This document shows positions 4,683 to 5,708 of a stretch of 5,708 nt of DNA, in pieces. The stretch covers positions 1 through 5,708 of the forward strand of contig DDWE01000023.1 in NCBI GenBank assembly GCA_002345625.1, given 5' to 3'. Each line of letters begins with the position of its first letter. Position 1 is the first letter of the stretch. This stretch comes from Desulfuromonadaceae bacterium UBA2294 (GTDB lineage: Bacteria; Desulfobacterota; Desulfuromonadia; Desulfuromonadales; UBA2294). Below the pieces are notes generated by a model. That model was not told the origin of the DNA and made no database searches. It saw only the letters and a program-made list of their open reading frames with translations. The position numbers were made by a program, and so were the translations under genes.

Positions 4683-5708
4683 TTAGATAAATTGTACCGG
4701 GACACGCTCTCCGGCAGCAAAGGAGTCGCGTTCGGCCGGCAGGATTGCAAGGCCGTTGGCACGCAGCATGGTGCAGACAATGGCCGTGTTCTGGTCGCCT
4801 GAGCTGCTGGCGAACAGCTCCCCATCCTCGTTGCTGATGACAACGCGCATAAACTGGACCCGCCCGGCCTTTTTTCGGATGGCCTCCTTGAGTGTGGCCA
4901 TAAACAGGGGCTTATCGGTCTGGCTGTGCCCCATCATTTGCAACAGCGCCGGTCGGACAAACTGATCAAAGGTGATCATGGAGGAGACTGGATTCCCCGG
5001 CAGGGAGAAAACCGGAGTGTTCCCCTTGATGCCGAAGGCGGTCGGGCGTCCCGGTTTGATGTCGACCTTCCAGAACAGCTGCTTGACATCGAGCTCAGTC
5101 AGGATTTCGCGGACAAAATCCCGGTCGCCGGCTGAGACGCCGGCCGAGGTGATGAGGGCGTCGTACTGAAGCCCTGCTGCAAGTTTTTCACGCAAGCTGG
5201 TGTGATTGTCCCGGGCTATGCCGAGCATCACCGGTTCGGCTCCGAGCTCACGCACGGCTGCTGCCAGCGACCACGAGTTGCTGTTGACGATGACCTCGGT
5301 TGAAAGAGGGTGGCCGAGTTCGACCAGTTCGTCGCCGGTGGAGAGGATGGCGACTCTGGCCCGACGATAGACCGGGATTTCGGCGTGACCGAAGGAGGCG
5401 AGCATGTTGATTTCAGCCGGACGCAGGCGGCAGCCCGTACTCATCGCCAGCTCCTGTTCGCGGATATCCTCACCGCGAAAACGGATATGAGCCCTCGCCG
5501 TCACCTTGCCGTGAATGAGAACTTCGGTCGACTTCTCCTCTGTCTCTTCGAAAGGGACCACCGCATCGCAGTCCGGCGGTATCGGCCCCCCGGTCATGAT
5601 CCTCACCGCGCAGCCGGTCGCCACTGCCGGCTCGGCCCGACCACCGGCCGGTATGTAGCCACTGACCTGCAGGGTGACGGCAGGCTTCAGGCAGTCTCTT
5701 GAGCGGAC
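4683..5708 (-). CDS. moeA: Molybdopterin molybdenumtransferase MoeA, 5'-truncated by window edge
   Basis: MoeA hydrolyses adenylylated molybdopterin and inserts molybdate, yielding active molybdenum cofactor in the cytoplasm. The visible frame is 341 residues and stays open to the right edge. The first 28 residues include VSGYIPAGG and run into CAVRIMTGGPIPPDCDAVV (visible 33-51), the family's conserved block. The gene therefore does not begin at the GTG at 5624; some 60-70 N-terminal residues of a usual protein of about 400 lie outside. Further motifs: LSTGDELVELG (visible 122-132), VNSNS (141-145), SAGVSAGDRDF (188-198, often GVSVGD), KPGRPTAFG (218-226) and SLPGNPVSS (235-243), the active-site core of the MoeA/MogA-like domain. 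The last 75 or so residues match the C-terminal beta domain, ending in GLAILPAERDSF and a short tail. mobB follows 46 bp downstream. Nothing suggests a fusion to a LysR- or PBP-like domain. Confidence 0.95.
   Translation of the reverse strand, partial: VRSRDCLKPAVTLQVSGYIPAGGRAEPAVATGCAVRIMTGGPIPPDCDAVVPFEETEEKSTEVLIHGKVTARAHIRFRGEDIREQELAMSTGCRLRPAEINMLASFGHAEIPVYRRARVAILSTGDELVELGHPLSTEVIVNSNSWSLAAAVRELGAEPVMLGIARDNHTSLREKLAAGLQYDALITSAGVSAGDRDFVREILTELDVKQLFWKVDIKPGRPTAFGIKGNTPVFSLPGNPVSSMITFDQFVRPALLQMMGHSQTDKPLFMATLKEAIRKKAGRVQFMRVVISNEDGELFASSSGDQNTAIVCTMLRANGLAILPAERDSFAAGERVPVQFI

Overview
The window reads as ordinary chromosomal DNA from a Gram-negative, probably anaerobic bacterium. 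A lipid A acyltransferase gene implies an outer membrane. Two O-acetylhomoserine sulfhydrylases and molybdenum cofactor genes would suit a deltaproteobacterium of the Desulfuromonas/Pelobacter/Geobacter kind, but that placement is an impression from protein style and not a search result. All protein genes lie on the minus strand; one tRNA gene lies on the plus strand. There are no insertion sequences, CRISPR repeats, phage genes or toxin-antitoxin pairs.

Layout from left to right: (1) 1-623, the N-terminal two thirds of an LpxL/LpxM-family lipid A acyltransferase, cut by the left edge. (2) 624-895, a non-coding gap with a candidate promoter for the acyltransferase, two small adjacent hairpins and the terminator of the next gene. 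(3) 896-2182, an O-acetylhomoserine sulfhydrylase (MetY type). (4) 2183-2478, a gap with the promoter of that gene and a long GC-rich stem-loop behind the gene upstream. (5) 2479-3762, a second, clearly diverged MetY-type enzyme. (6) 3763-3969, a divergent control region: an extended -10 promoter inside a 29-bp dyad for the second enzyme, and a strong stable-RNA promoter with an AT-rich upstream tract for the tRNA. (7) 3970-4056, tRNA-Leu(CAG) with encoded CCA. (8) 4065-4097, a bidirectional terminator between the tRNA and mobB. (9) 4115-4636, mobB. (10) 4683-5708, moeA, cut by the right edge.

Functionally there are four units. The two PLP enzymes belong to homocysteine/methionine synthesis: they replace the acetyl group of O-acetyl-L-homoserine with sulfide or another thiol. 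Each has its own Shine-Dalgarno, promoter candidate and downstream stem-loop, so they look like separately controlled paralogues and not one operon. moeA and mobB are 46 bp apart and probably co-transcribed; they act at the late steps of molybdenum cofactor synthesis (molybdate insertion, then support of guanine-dinucleotide attachment). The acyltransferase makes the outer leaflet of the outer membrane, and the tRNA reads CUG codons.

I found no convincing undescribed system. The observations most worth a second look are the dyad that wraps the promoter of the 2479-3762 gene, and the presence of two diverged MetY-type enzymes side by side.
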